Source of the DNA: Pseudomonas nitroreducens TX1
GTDB lineage: Bacteria; Pseudomonadota; Gammaproteobacteria; Pseudomonadales; Pseudomonadaceae
Direction of reading: 5' to 3'
Length of the DNA stretch: 64,000 nucleotides
Assembly (NCBI RefSeq): GCF_000313755.1
Contig: NZ_AMZB01000137.1
Span: forward strand, 62,001 to 126,000
Shown: positions 40,027 through 47,626 of the stretch, piece by piece
Numbering within the stretch: position 1 is the first letter of the stretch
Layout of the letters: each line of letters opens with the position of its first letter
Position numbers and translations under genes: made by a program
The notes under the pieces: generated by a model
Told to the model about the DNA's origin: nothing
The model's input: the letters and a program-made list of their open reading frames with translations, nothing else
Databases searched by the model: none

Positions 40027-40235
40027 TAGAAGCGAGCTTGCTCGCGAACTGCTCAGCCCCGAAGTCCCCTCTCCCCCGCCTCTCCCTGAAGAGAGAGGCA
40101 GCAGTTCGTACCGACTGACGGCAAGGTTTCATCCTGCACCTAACAGTCCCCTCTCCTCTTCAGGGAGAGGGTTAGGGAGAGGGAAGCCCCGCTGGGAGTT
40201 CTGCCAGTTCGCGAGCAAGCTCGCTCCTACAGGTT
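40027..40235. repeat. Composite repeat: REP ends around CTCTCCC palindromes
   Basis: Outer parts are inverted REP-like sequences, GAAGCGAGCTTGCTCGCGAA (40029-40048) and TTCGCGAGCAAGCTCGCTCC (40208-40227). Inside are two blocks of the CTCTCCCT...AGGGAGAGG family (about 40070-40100 and 40147-40185), the same family as in the 17.4-kb array. It fills the space between convergent apeB and the GntR gene; nothing coding is seen. Confidence 0.7.
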
Positions 40236-40251
40236 CGCCGCAGACCTGGGA

Positions 40252-40968
40252 TCAATCCGGCACTTCCACACTCACGTGGATAGCATCGTGCCGCCAGAAC
40301 TCCAGGTCGCAGTCGATGATGCGCCCGTGCTGGTCGCCGTTGATGCGGGTGATGCGCAGCGCCGGGCTGCCTTCGGCAACGCGCAGCACACTGGCGGCCT
40401 CGCCGTGCAGGGCTGTGGGCACCATGTCGAAGCGCACACGTCCGTAGCGGATGTCGTAGCGACTGGCGTACAGCTCGGTCAGGGAGCAGGTCAGGTCGCT
40501 GTCGAGAATGCCGGGGAAGTACGCCGGGTTGAGGTAGTGCTCGACATAGAGCACCAGCCGGCCGTCTACGCGCCGAACCCGGCGGATCTGGTAGACGCTC
40601 GACAACGCCGGTAGCTCCAGCAGCTCGCAGATGGCCGCACTGGCCGGTATCTGCCGAGCCGACAGCACCTCGGTCGCCGGCACGCGCCCCTGCCCTTGCA
40701 CCATGGCGTGATAGTGGCTGCGCACTAGCGGGTTGTAGAGCAGGCGCGGCGGCGAGACGAACCAGCCACGGCGCTCCTCGCGATAGATCAGCCCCTGGGC
40801 CTCCAGCTGGCCCAGCGCCTCGCGCAGGGTGATCCGGGTGGTGTCGAACAGCTCGCTCAGCTTGCGCTCGGCCGGCAGCTTGCCGCCGGCGCTGAGCAGG
40901 CCGCTGTCGATCTGTTCGATGAGTGCGCGGCAGATCGCCGTGACCGTGGGTAGCGCCGTATCGCGCAT
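40252..40968 (-). CDS. GntR-family regulator, HutC/UTRA type
   Basis: 238 aa. N-terminal winged HTH at about 10-75 (GGKLPAERKLSELFDTTRITLREALGQLEAQGLIYREERRGWFV), then a UTRA ligand domain at about 90-235 (VYQIRRVRRVDGRLVLYVEHYLNPAYFP; LRITRINGDQHGRIIDCDLEFWRHD). It faces the organophosphate-type ABC operon across a 331-bp control region with several candidate operators. PhnF/PhnR regulators of phosphonate genes belong to the same subgroup. Probably a ligand-responsive repressor of itself and the operon. Confidence 0.9.
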   Translation of the reverse strand: MRDTALPTVTAICRALIEQIDSGLLSAGGKLPAERKLSELFDTTRITLREALGQLEAQGLIYREERRGWFVSPPRLLYNPLVRSHYHAMVQGQGRVPATEVLSARQIPASAAICELLELPALSSVYQIRRVRRVDGRLVLYVEHYLNPAYFPGILDSDLTCSLTELYASRYDIRYGRVRFDMVPTALHGEAASVLRVAEGSPALRITRINGDQHGRIIDCDLEFWRHDAIHVSVEVPD

Positions 40969-40982
40969 TCGATTCCCTCTTT

Positions 40983-40994
40983 TGGACTAGTCCA
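40983..40994. promoter_or_regulatory. Palindromic operator candidate near the GntR gene
   Basis: TGGACTAGTCCA is a perfect 12-bp palindrome 15 bp upstream of the GntR start codon. Length and centre resemble HutC/PhnF-type operators (the PhnF site I recall is TGGTATAGACCA), which suggests autoregulation. Confidence 0.45.
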
Positions 40995-41108
40995 GCCCCA
41001 GAACAGGGCATTTCGTTCCCCCAACCGGGTGCGGTCATCCTAGGAAAGCCCCATGACCGTCCCGTGACAAAGCTTTTGCAAGCAGCGCCCATGCCAGATA
41101 ACGACACC

Positions 41109-41151
41109 AGCGTAGACCAGGCGGATCAGGGCGTTGGCCATGGTCTACGCT
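41109..41151. promoter_or_regulatory. Long inverted repeat with TAGACCA half-sites
   Basis: AGCGTAGACCA (41109-41119) and TGGTCTACGCT (41141-41151) are perfect inverted copies with centres 32 bp apart, about three helical turns. Each contains the TAGACCA/TGGTCTA half-site found again at 41255. Could be a GntR-protein site allowing cooperative binding or looping. It can also form an 11-bp hairpin. Confidence 0.45.
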
Positions 41152-41201
41152 TTTCCCCGACGCCCCGCTGGGCACTCAGGGCCGGGCCGGCGCACCTGGG
41201 G

Positions 41202-41235
41202 TTTACATCAAACTGTCATCCGCCCCGCTTAGATT
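41202..41235 (+). promoter_or_regulatory. Pho box and -10 element of the organophosphate-type operon
   Basis: TTTACATCAAACTGTCAT (41202-41219) matches the 18-bp Pho box CTGTCATAAAACTGTCAT at 14 positions; the second half-site CTGTCAT is perfect. A -10-like TAGATT (41230-41235) begins after 10 bp, the spacing at which PhoB-bound boxes replace the -35. There is no other -35 candidate. The predicted start is about 41242, 58 bp before the first gene. This predicts PhoB activation under phosphate starvation. Confidence 0.6.
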
Positions 41236-41249
41236 GGCCTGCGTCTTGC

Positions 41250-41261
41250 TGATCTAGACCA
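41250..41261 (+). promoter_or_regulatory. Operator candidate just downstream of the predicted start site
   Basis: TGATCTAGACCA shares 10 of 12 positions with the PhnF operator TGGTATAGACCA as I recall it, and contains the TAGACCA half-site of the upstream inverted repeat. Its position, about +8 to +20, suits repression by the divergent GntR protein. Confidence 0.45.
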
Positions 41262-41299
41262 CGATTGAAAACACTGAACGTCACCCGAAGGAGCACCGA

Positions 41300-42358
41300 A
41301 TGAAACGCTTGCTTGCTTCACTGCTGGGAACGGCCATTGCCTTGGGCAGCGGCCTCGCCATAGCGGCCAACGCCGATCTGCAATCGCTGGAAGCCGCCGC
41401 CCGCAAGGAAGGCCAGGTCAACAGCGTGGGCATGCCCGACAGCTGGGCGAACTGGAAGGACACCTGGAAGGACCTGGAAAGCAAATACGGCCTCAAGCAC
41501 ATGGACACCGACATGAGCTCGGCCCAGGAGCTGGCCAAGTTCAAGGCCGAGAAGGAAAACGCCAGCGCCGACATCGGCGACGTCGGCGCCGCCTTCGGCC
41601 CCATCGCCCTGCAGATGGACGTCAGCCAGCCCTACAAGCCCAGTACCTGGGACCAAGTCCCGGAATGGGCCAAGGACAAGGACGGCCATTGGGCGTTGGC
41701 CTACACCGGCACCATCGCCTTCATCGTCAACAAGCAACTGGTGAAGGATGTACCGCACAGCTGGGCCGACCTGCTCAAGGGCAAGTACAAGGTCACCATC
41801 GGTGACGTCAGCGCCGCGGCCCAGGCTGTCAACGGCGTGCTGGCGGCAAGCATCGCCAACGGCGGCGACGAGAAGAACATCAAGCCGGGCCTGGAGTTCT
41901 TCGCCCAGCTCGCCAAGCAGGGCCGCCTGTCGCTGACCAACCCGGTGATCAACACCCTGGAGAAGGGTGAGGTGGAGGTCGGCATCGTCTGGGACTTCAA
42001 CGGCCTGAGCTACCGCGACCAGATCGACCCGTCGCGCTTCGAGGTGCTGATCCCCTCCGACGGCTCGGTGATCTCCGGCTACACCACCATCATCAACAAG
42101 TACGCGAAGAACCCGAACGCCGCCAAGCTCGCCCGCGAGTACATCTTCAGCGACGCCGGGCAGATCAACCTGGCCAAGGGCAATGCCCGTCCGATCCGCG
42201 CCGAGCACCTGACCCTGCCGGCCGACGTGAAGGCCAAGCTGCTACCCAACGAGCAGTACGCCAAGGCCCAGCCGATCAAGGACCCCAAGGCCTGGGAGGA
42301 GACCTCCAAGCGTCTGCCGCGCCTGTGGCAGGAAAACGTCATCATCAATATGCAATGA
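41300..42358 (+). CDS. ABC transporter periplasmic substrate-binding protein
   Basis: 352 aa. Signal peptide 1-22 (SLLGTAIALGSGLAIAANA). Family-1/6 extracellular binding protein of the type used for ferric ions, 2-aminoethylphosphonate or organophosphates (EAAARKEGQVNSVGMPDSWANW; VGIVWDFNGLSYRDQ; AREYIFSDAGQINLAKGNARPIR). It is the first gene of the six-gene operon and sits under the Pho box. Phosphonate or phosphoester binding is inferred from the enzymes encoded downstream. Confidence 0.88.
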   Translation: MKRLLASLLGTAIALGSGLAIAANADLQSLEAAARKEGQVNSVGMPDSWANWKDTWKDLESKYGLKHMDTDMSSAQELAKFKAEKENASADIGDVGAAFGPIALQMDVSQPYKPSTWDQVPEWAKDKDGHWALAYTGTIAFIVNKQLVKDVPHSWADLLKGKYKVTIGDVSAAAQAVNGVLAASIANGGDEKNIKPGLEFFAQLAKQGRLSLTNPVINTLEKGEVEVGIVWDFNGLSYRDQIDPSRFEVLIPSDGSVISGYTTIINKYAKNPNAAKLAREYIFSDAGQINLAKGNARPIRAEHLTLPADVKAKLLPNEQYAKAQPIKDPKAWEETSKRLPRLWQENVIINMQ

Positions 42359-42414
42359 CGCCCGCCGCCCCGGCTCGCGCCGGGGCGGCCGCGTTTCAAC
42401 GAAGGCCCCGCTCC

Positions 42415-43224
42415 ATGCGCCACGACGTCATCCTGGTCGTCCTCGACGGCCTCAACTACAGCGTCGCCCACGACTGCATGGGCCACCTGCAGGCCCTGTG
42501 CAACGCCGGCCGCGGCCAGCTCTACCGGCTGGAATGCGAGCTCCCCTCGCTGTCCCGCCCGCTCTACGAATGCATCCTCACGGGAGTGCCGCCCATCGAC
42601 AGCGGCATCCTGCACAACGACGTATCGCGCCTGTCCAACCAGCGCAGCCTGTTCCACTACGCCCGCGATGCCGGTCTGAGCACCGCCGCCGCTGCCTATC
42701 ACTGGGTCAGCGAGCTTTACAACCGCACGCCCTTCGACCCGGCGCGTGACCGTCATACCGATGATGAAACCCTGCCGATCCAGCACGGCCATTTCTACTG
42801 GACCGACCACTACCCCGACTCGCACCTGTTCACCGACGCCGAGTCCCTGCGCCGCCGCCATGCGCCGAACTGCCTGCTGGTGCACCCGATGAACATCGAC
42901 GACGCCGGCCACAAGCACGGCCTGGGCACGCCTCAGTACCGCAACAGCGCGCGCCACGTCGACATCATTCTTTCCGAGTACCTGCACCAGTGGCTGGCCG
43001 CCGGTTATCAGGTGATGGTCACCGCCGACCACGGCATGAACGATGACCGCACCCACGGCGGCATCCTTCCCGAAGAGCGCGAGGTACCGCTGTTCGTCTT
43101 CGGCGAGGCGTTCAGCCTCGATGACCAGGCGCGCCCGCGTCAGGTCGAACTCTGCGGGACGCTGTGCGAAATCCTCGGCGCCGCCCACGACAAACCGGTC
43201 TGTCGGGAGTTGCTCAAGGCATGA
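42415..43224 (+). CDS. Alkaline-phosphatase-superfamily phosphodiesterase-like enzyme
   Basis: 269 aa from ATG 42415. Metal and nucleophile motifs of the NPP/ALP superfamily: D11 in VVLDGLN, probable nucleophile S47 in LPSLSRPLYECILTG, NIDDAGHKHG (Asp, His), TADHGMNDD (Asp, His) and a later THGG. No signal peptide, so it acts in the cytoplasm after import. Expected to cleave a phosphodiester, phosphonoester or similar substrate. The stop overlaps the permease start (ATGA). Confidence 0.82.
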   Translation: MRHDVILVVLDGLNYSVAHDCMGHLQALCNAGRGQLYRLECELPSLSRPLYECILTGVPPIDSGILHNDVSRLSNQRSLFHYARDAGLSTAAAAYHWVSELYNRTPFDPARDRHTDDETLPIQHGHFYWTDHYPDSHLFTDAESLRRRHAPNCLLVHPMNIDDAGHKHGLGTPQYRNSARHVDIILSEYLHQWLAAGYQVMVTADHGMNDDRTHGGILPEEREVPLFVFGEAFSLDDQARPRQVELCGTLCEILGAAHDKPVCRELLKA

Positions 43225-44063
43225 GATCGAATACCGGAAAACTCTTCGCCCTGCTCTGCCTGCTGCCCTTCGCGCTGTTCTTCTTCGCCTTCCAGCTCGC
43301 CCCGCTGCTGTGGGTGATGATCAACAGCGTGCGCACCGGCGATGGCTGGGGGCTGGCCAATTTCAGCGAGATCTTCGGCTCGCCGTTCTACCGGCAGGCG
43401 ATCCGCTACAGCCTGGAAATCTCCGTATGGTCGAGCCTGATCGGGCTGTTCGTCGCCATCCTCGGCAGCTACTCGTTGCGCCAGGTGGACAGCAAGCTGC
43501 GCGACTTCGTGATGGCCTTCGCCAATATGACCAGCAACTTCGCCGGGGTGCCGCTGGCCTTCGCCTTCATCATCATCCTGGGCTTCAACGGCGCGATCAC
43601 GCTGCTGTTGAAGCAGGCGGGGATCATCGAGGACTTCAACCTCTACTCGAAGACTGGCCTGATCATCCTCTACACCTACTTCCAGATTCCCCTCGGCGTC
43701 ATGCTGCTCTACCCGGCCTTCGACGCCCTGCGCGAGGACTGGCGCGAATCCGCCGCTCTCCTGGGGGCCAGCCACTGGGCGTTCTGGCGGCACATCGGCA
43801 TCCCGGTGCTGACGCCGGCCCTGCTGGGCACTTTCGTCATCCTGCTGGCCAACGCGTTGGGCGCCTACGCCACGGTGTACTCGCTGACCACCGGCAACTT
43901 CAACGTGGTGCCGATCCGCATCGCCGGGCTGGTCTCGGGCGACGTGTTCCTCGACCCGAACATGGCCAGTGCGCTGGCGATGGTGCTGGTCGGCCTGATG
44001 AGCATCATTACCCTGGCCCACCAGTGGCTGCTGCGCCGGAGCTACCATGTCGCGAAACGCTAA
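43221..44063 (+). CDS. ABC transporter permease 1
   Basis: 280 aa from ATG 43221. Six predicted helices with the BPD_transp_1 EAA loop ESAALLGASHWAFWRHIGIPVLTPALLG. Pairs with the next permease, which starts 17 bp before its end. Confidence 0.9.
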   Translation: MRSNTGKLFALLCLLPFALFFFAFQLAPLLWVMINSVRTGDGWGLANFSEIFGSPFYRQAIRYSLEISVWSSLIGLFVAILGSYSLRQVDSKLRDFVMAFANMTSNFAGVPLAFAFIIILGFNGAITLLLKQAGIIEDFNLYSKTGLIILYTYFQIPLGVMLLYPAFDALREDWRESAALLGASHWAFWRHIGIPVLTPALLGTFVILLANALGAYATVYSLTTGNFNVVPIRIAGLVSGDVFLDPNMASALAMVLVGLMSIITLAHQWLLRRSYHVAKR

Positions 44064-44835
44064 CCACATTTACCACCGCGTGGTGGTGTACGCGCTGTTC
44101 CTGATCCTGCTGGTGCCGCTGGCCGCCACCCTGCTCTACTCGCTGGCCACCTCGTGGAGCGCCAGCGTGCTGCCGGACGGCCTGACCCTGAGGTGGTTCC
44201 TGACCCTGTGGAGCGACCCGCGCTTCCTCGTTGCCTTCGGCCAGTCACTGCTGGTGTGCTTCGGCTCACTGATCCTCAGCGTTGCGCTGGTGCTGCCGCT
44301 GATGTTCGTCATCCACTACTACTTCCCGCGCCTGGATGCGCTGATGAACGTGCTGATCCTGCTGCCCTTCGCGGTGCCGCCGGTGGTGTCGTCGGTCGGC
44401 CTGCTACAGCTCTACGCCTCGGGCCCGGTGCCCATAGTCGGTACGCCGTGGATCCTGATCGGCTGCTACTTCACCATCGCGCTGCCGTTCATGTACCGGG
44501 CGATCAGCAACAATCTGCAGGCAATCAACCTGCACGACCTGATGGACGCCGCCCACCTGCTCGGCGCCAGCACCTGGCAGGCCGCCCTGCTGGTGGTACT
44601 GCCGAACCTGCGCAAGGGCCTGATGGTGGCGCTGTTCCTGTCCTTCAGCTTCCTCATCGGCGAGTTCGTCTTCGCCAACCTGCTGGTGGGCACCCGCTAC
44701 GAAACGCTGCAGGTGTTCCTCAACAACATGCGCAACAGCAGCGGCCACTACACCAGCGCGGTGGTGGTTTCCTACTTCCTCTTCGTCCTGCTGCTCACCT
44801 GGGCGGCGAACCGTTTAAGCAAGGACAAGGCATGA
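44047..44835 (+). CDS. ABC transporter permease 2
   Basis: 262 aa. Six helices; EAA-type loop MDAAHLLGASTWQAALLVVLPNLRKGL. Overlaps permease 1 by 17 bp and the ATPase start by 4 bp (ATGA). Confidence 0.9.
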   Translation: MSRNANHIYHRVVVYALFLILLVPLAATLLYSLATSWSASVLPDGLTLRWFLTLWSDPRFLVAFGQSLLVCFGSLILSVALVLPLMFVIHYYFPRLDALMNVLILLPFAVPPVVSSVGLLQLYASGPVPIVGTPWILIGCYFTIALPFMYRAISNNLQAINLHDLMDAAHLLGASTWQAALLVVLPNLRKGLMVALFLSFSFLIGEFVFANLLVGTRYETLQVFLNNMRNSSGHYTSAVVVSYFLFVLLLTWAANRLSKDKA

Positions 44836-45827
44836 GCTTCCTCAGCGTCGAGACACTGAACAAGAGCTACGGCACCACCACGGTGTTCCAGGACATCGAT
44901 TTCGCCGCCGAGCGTGGCGAGTTCGTCACCTTGCTCGGCCCCAGCGGCTGCGGCAAGTCCACCCTGCTGCGCTGCATCGCCGGACTCACCGCGGTGGACA
45001 GCGGGCGCATCCTGCTGGACGGCGAGGACATCGTGCCCAAGAGCCCGCAGAAGCGCGGCATCGCCATGGTGTTCCAGAGCTATGCGCTGTTCCCCAACAT
45101 GACCGTGGAACAGAACGTCGCCTTCGGCCTGCGCATGCAGAAAGTGCCGGCGGCGGAGTCCGCCCAGCGCGTGCGCGAGGCGCTGGAGATGGTCGAGCTC
45201 GGCCCGCTGGCAGCGCGCTATCCGCACCAGCTCTCCGGCGGCCAGTGCCAGCGCGTCGCCCTGGCCCGCTCACTGGTCACCCGGCCGCGCCTACTGCTGC
45301 TGGATGAGCCGCTGTCGGCGCTGGACGCACGCATCCGCAAGCACCTGCGCGAGCAGATCCGGCGCATCCAGCAGGAATTGAAACTGACCACGGTGTTCGT
45401 CACCCACGACCAGGAAGAAGCGCTGACGCTGTCCGACCGCATCGTGCTGATGAACGCCGGGCGCATCGTCCAGAGCGGCGACGCCGAGACGCTCTACACC
45501 GCCCCGGAAAACGCCTTCGCCGCCGGCTTCATCGGCAACTACAACCTGCTCGACGCTGCCCAGGCGACCCGACTGCTTGACCGTCCCTTCCGCCAGCAGG
45601 TGGCGATCCGTCCCGAATCCCTGCGCCTGAGCGTGGAGCCGGGCGAAGGCATCCCGGTTCGGGTACTCTCCCACAGCCTGCTGGGCAACGTGATCCGCTA
45701 CCGGGTCGACGCCAGCGGCGTCGAGCTGACCGTGGACGTCCTCAATCGCAGCGCCGAGCGCCTGTACCCGGCCGGCACCCAGCTTGGCCTGCAAGTAGAC
45801 ATTGAAAGCATTCGGGAGGTGGCCTGA
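44832..45827 (+). CDS. ABC transporter ATP-binding protein
   Basis: 331 aa. Walker A GPSGCGKST (36-44), Q-loop VFQSYALFP, signature LSGGQ, Walker B LLLLDEPLSALD, H-loop THDQEEA, and a C-terminal TOBE-like domain (VAIRPESLRLSVEPGEG). This architecture is of the ferric/putrescine/phosphonate-like importers. TGATG overlap with the HAD gene. Confidence 0.93.
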   Translation: MSFLSVETLNKSYGTTTVFQDIDFAAERGEFVTLLGPSGCGKSTLLRCIAGLTAVDSGRILLDGEDIVPKSPQKRGIAMVFQSYALFPNMTVEQNVAFGLRMQKVPAAESAQRVREALEMVELGPLAARYPHQLSGGQCQRVALARSLVTRPRLLLLDEPLSALDARIRKHLREQIRRIQQELKLTTVFVTHDQEEALTLSDRIVLMNAGRIVQSGDAETLYTAPENAFAAGFIGNYNLLDAAQATRLLDRPFRQQVAIRPESLRLSVEPGEGIPVRVLSHSLLGNVIRYRVDASGVELTVDVLNRSAERLYPAGTQLGLQVDIESIREVA

Positions 45828-46480
45828 TGGCCCTGGTGATATTCGACCTCGACGACACCCTGATCGACGGCGACTGCGCGAGCCTGTGGAGCAAGCGCAT
45901 GGCCGATCTGGGCTGGGTCGACGCGGAGTCGTTCCTCAAGCGCGACGCCGAACTGATGGCGCTGTACGCGCAGGGCAAGCTGCCCATGGAGGACTACATG
46001 GCCTTCGCCCTGGAGCCGATGGCCGGGCGCAGCGTGGAAGAAATCGAGCGTGACGTGGAAGCCTTCGTCGAGGACGTGATCGAGCCGCTGATCCATAGCG
46101 ATGCCTGTGCCACCCTCGCCCGCCACCGTGAGGCAGGTGACCGTCCGCTGGTGATCTCGGCCTCCGGCGTGCACCTGGTCAAGCCCATCGCCGAACGGAT
46201 CGGCATCGACGAAGTGCTGGCCATCGACCTGGAAGTGCTGAACGACCACTACACCGGTCGCACCGTGGGCGTGCTCACCTACCGCGAAGGCAAGGTGCTG
46301 CGCCTGCTCGACCTGCTAGAAGGCGACGACAGTTCCCTGGCCGAGGCACATTTCTACTCCGATTCGCGTAACGACCTGCCGCTGCTCAAGCTGGTGGGCA
46401 AGCCGCACGTGGTGAATGCCGACCCGGTGTTGCTGGAGCACGCGCAGAAGATGGGCTGGGACGTCCTCAACTGGAAGTGA
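45827..46480 (+). CDS. HAD-IB family phosphatase
   Basis: 217 aa. Motif I FDLDDTLIDGD (nucleophile D7, acid D9), motif II SASG in LVISASGVHLVKPIAE, motif III K in YREGKV, motif IV YSDSRNDLPLL. Similar to phosphoserine-phosphatase-like HAD-IB enzymes. As last gene of the operon it could remove phosphate from the product of the upstream phosphodiesterase. Confidence 0.9.
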   Translation: MALVIFDLDDTLIDGDCASLWSKRMADLGWVDAESFLKRDAELMALYAQGKLPMEDYMAFALEPMAGRSVEEIERDVEAFVEDVIEPLIHSDACATLARHREAGDRPLVISASGVHLVKPIAERIGIDEVLAIDLEVLNDHYTGRTVGVLTYREGKVLRLLDLLEGDDSSLAEAHFYSDSRNDLPLLKLVGKPHVVNADPVLLEHAQKMGWDVLNWK

Positions 46481-46493
46481 CGTCGCGCAATGG

Positions 46494-46519
46494 AAAAGGG
46501 CCGCGGAAGCGGCCCTTTT
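46494..46519. terminator. Bidirectional terminator
   Basis: AAAAGGGCCGC (46494-46504) and GCGGCCCTTTT (46509-46519) around GGAA; A and T runs serve both strands, between converging operons. Confidence 0.92.
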
Positions 46520-46558
46520 CATCAGCGGTTCTGCAGGCGCGAGCTGGCGCGCCGAGCC

Positions 46559-47521
46559 TCAGCTCAGGCTTTCGTCGATCAGCACCACCACCTTGCCTTG
46601 CACCTGGTTGCTCGCCAGGGCATCGAACGCGCTCTGCGCGTCGCGGACCGGGAAGGTGCTCTCCAGTTGCGGGCTCAGCTTGCCTGATTCGAACAGCGGC
46701 CAGACCTTCTGCCCAAGCTCGGCGATCAGCTGCGCCTTGTAGTCGGCGTCGCGCGATCGGAGGGTCGAGCCGATCAGCTGGATGCGCTTGCCCAGCAGCA
46801 GGGCCAGGTCCAGTTCGGCCTTGCGACCGCCCATCAGGCCAATGACCACCCATCGACCGTCACGGCCGAGGATTTCCAGATCCAGCTTGGCGTAGTTCGC
46901 TCCCACCGGGTCGAGGATCACATCGAAGGGAGCGAAATCCCGAAGCGATTCGAGACTCTCGCCACGCAGCACGCCGCCTTCTGCGCCCAGATCCTGGCAA
47001 TAGGCAAGACGATCGGCCGATCCGACGCTTACCCAACACGGACTGCCAAAAGCCTTGCACAATTGGATACCGGCCGAGCCGACGCCGCTGGCGCCCGCGT
47101 GCAACAGGACCTTCTCACCGGGTTGCAGTGCGCCGAGCATGAACAGGTTCAGCCATGCCGTGGCGTAAACCTCGGGCAGCGCGGCAGCTTCGGCCAGGCT
47201 CAGGCCCGCGGGCACCGGCAGCGCATGGCGCTGGTCCACCACCACTTCCTCAGCCATGCCTCCGCCGGCCAGCAGCGCGCAGACGCGGTCGCCCACCTGC
47301 CAGGTGCTGCCGGCGCCGACCTCGGTCACCACGCCGGAACATTCCAGGCCGATGATGTCGCTCGCCCCAGGCGGCGGCGGGTAGAGGCCGGCCACCTGCA
47401 ACAGGTCGGCGCGGTTGAGTCCCGCCGCGGCGACCTGGATGCGAATCTGTCCCTGTGCGCAAGTCGGGTTGGGGCGCTCAACCCACTCCACTCGCCCTTC
47501 GATGCCTTGCAATGCGTTCAC
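46559..47521 (-). CDS. NAD(P)H quinone oxidoreductase, MDR superfamily
   Basis: 320 aa from GTG 47521, with GGAGGCAGC upstream; the family start is (V/M)xALQGxEG. Zinc-free medium-chain reductase (PIG3-like): GLNRADLLQVAGLYPPPPGASDIIGLECSG and the nucleotide loop HAGASGVGSAGIQLCKAFG. Probably a soluble quinone or enone reductase. Diverges from prc with a 105-bp gap. Confidence 0.9.
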   Translation of the reverse strand: MNALQGIEGRVEWVERPNPTCAQGQIRIQVAAAGLNRADLLQVAGLYPPPPGASDIIGLECSGVVTEVGAGSTWQVGDRVCALLAGGGMAEEVVVDQRHALPVPAGLSLAEAAALPEVYATAWLNLFMLGALQPGEKVLLHAGASGVGSAGIQLCKAFGSPCWVSVGSADRLAYCQDLGAEGGVLRGESLESLRDFAPFDVILDPVGANYAKLDLEILGRDGRWVVIGLMGGRKAELDLALLLGKRIQLIGSTLRSRDADYKAQLIAELGQKVWPLFESGKLSPQLESTFPVRDAQSAFDALASNQVQGKVVVLIDESLS

Positions 47522-47626
47522 GCTGCCTCCATAGTGACTTCGCAGGGCCCGATCCGAAAGGTCGGGCCCTTTCTTCGCGCCGAATTCACCTGCGATTGAA
47601 CCCGGCGCCGCCAATTAAGGCCTAAT

